In this document: one piece after another, positions 6,542-6,545 of the stretch
How the letters are laid out: the number at the start of each line of letters is the position of its first letter
Numbering within the stretch: position 1 is the first letter of the stretch
Origin: Candidatus Omnitrophota bacterium
Lineage (GTDB): Bacteria; Omnitrophota; Gorgyraeia; B26-G9
Assembly: GCA_003645745.1 (NCBI GenBank)
Contig: QNCH01000095.1
Coordinates: 1-6,545, forward strand
DNA: 6,545 nt
Direction of reading: 5' to 3'
Notes under the pieces: generated by a model
Databases searched by the model: none
Seen by the model: only the letters and a program-made list of their open reading frames with translations
Told to the model about the DNA's origin: nothing
Translations under genes and position numbers: made by a program

Positions 6542-6542
6542 A
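6514..6542 (+). promoter_or_regulatory. Sigma70-like promoter facing out of the window
   Basis: TTTACA (6514-6519) and TATAAA (6537-6542) are separated by exactly 17 nt, a near-consensus promoter. The CAAAC-N7-GTTTG dyad (6518-6522 and 6530-6534) is conserved relative to 549-577. It would transcribe a gene beyond base 6545; in many bacteria alaS follows recX, but that cannot be seen here. Confidence 0.55.
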
Positions 6543-6545
6543 AAA

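Overview
The window is AT-rich bacterial DNA carrying six tightly packed genes, all on the + strand. In order they are: the 3' end of a UDP-glucuronate decarboxylase-type sugar epimerase, an archaeal-type ATP-dependent DNA ligase, an AmmeMemoRadiSam-type radical SAM enzyme, recA, a DegP/HtrA protease with two PDZ domains, and recX. The protease has a Sec signal peptide, which points to a secreted or periplasmic enzyme and so probably a diderm host. AT-rich sequence, dense packing and an archaeal-type ligase resemble uncultivated bacterial lineages such as Omnitrophota. That placement is inference, because there is no rRNA or other taxonomic marker here.

Layout. Positions 1-427 hold the epimerase 3' end. 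Positions 393-576 are a long imperfect palindrome with 12-bp perfect terminal inverted repeats, resembling a MITE. Its left arm supplies the last codons and the stop codon of the epimerase. Its right arm ends in a good sigma70-like promoter pointing at the ligase, followed by short CAGATTA-like repeats. From 630 to 6429 the genes run almost without gaps. The ligase and radical SAM genes are 1 nt apart. recA follows after 32 nt with a strong ribosome binding site. htrA follows recA by under 50 nt and probably starts at a TTG. recX overlaps the end of htrA. The 116-nt tail after recX holds a small hairpin and a third copy of the palindrome-end/promoter sequence, which would drive whatever gene lies beyond the window.

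Function. Three of the six genes (ligase, recA, recX) belong to DNA repair and recombination: RecA forms strand-exchange filaments, RecX typically limits them, and the ligase seals nicks. The protease (envelope quality control) and the radical SAM enzyme (cellular role not firmly established) appear to be co-transcribed passengers. I found no complete new defence or mobile system. The most unusual item is the palindromic element, whose ends carry outward-facing promoter sequences with a conserved CAAAC-N7-GTTTG dyad in the spacer. It is seen three times in 6.5 kb, always at a gene-cluster boundary.
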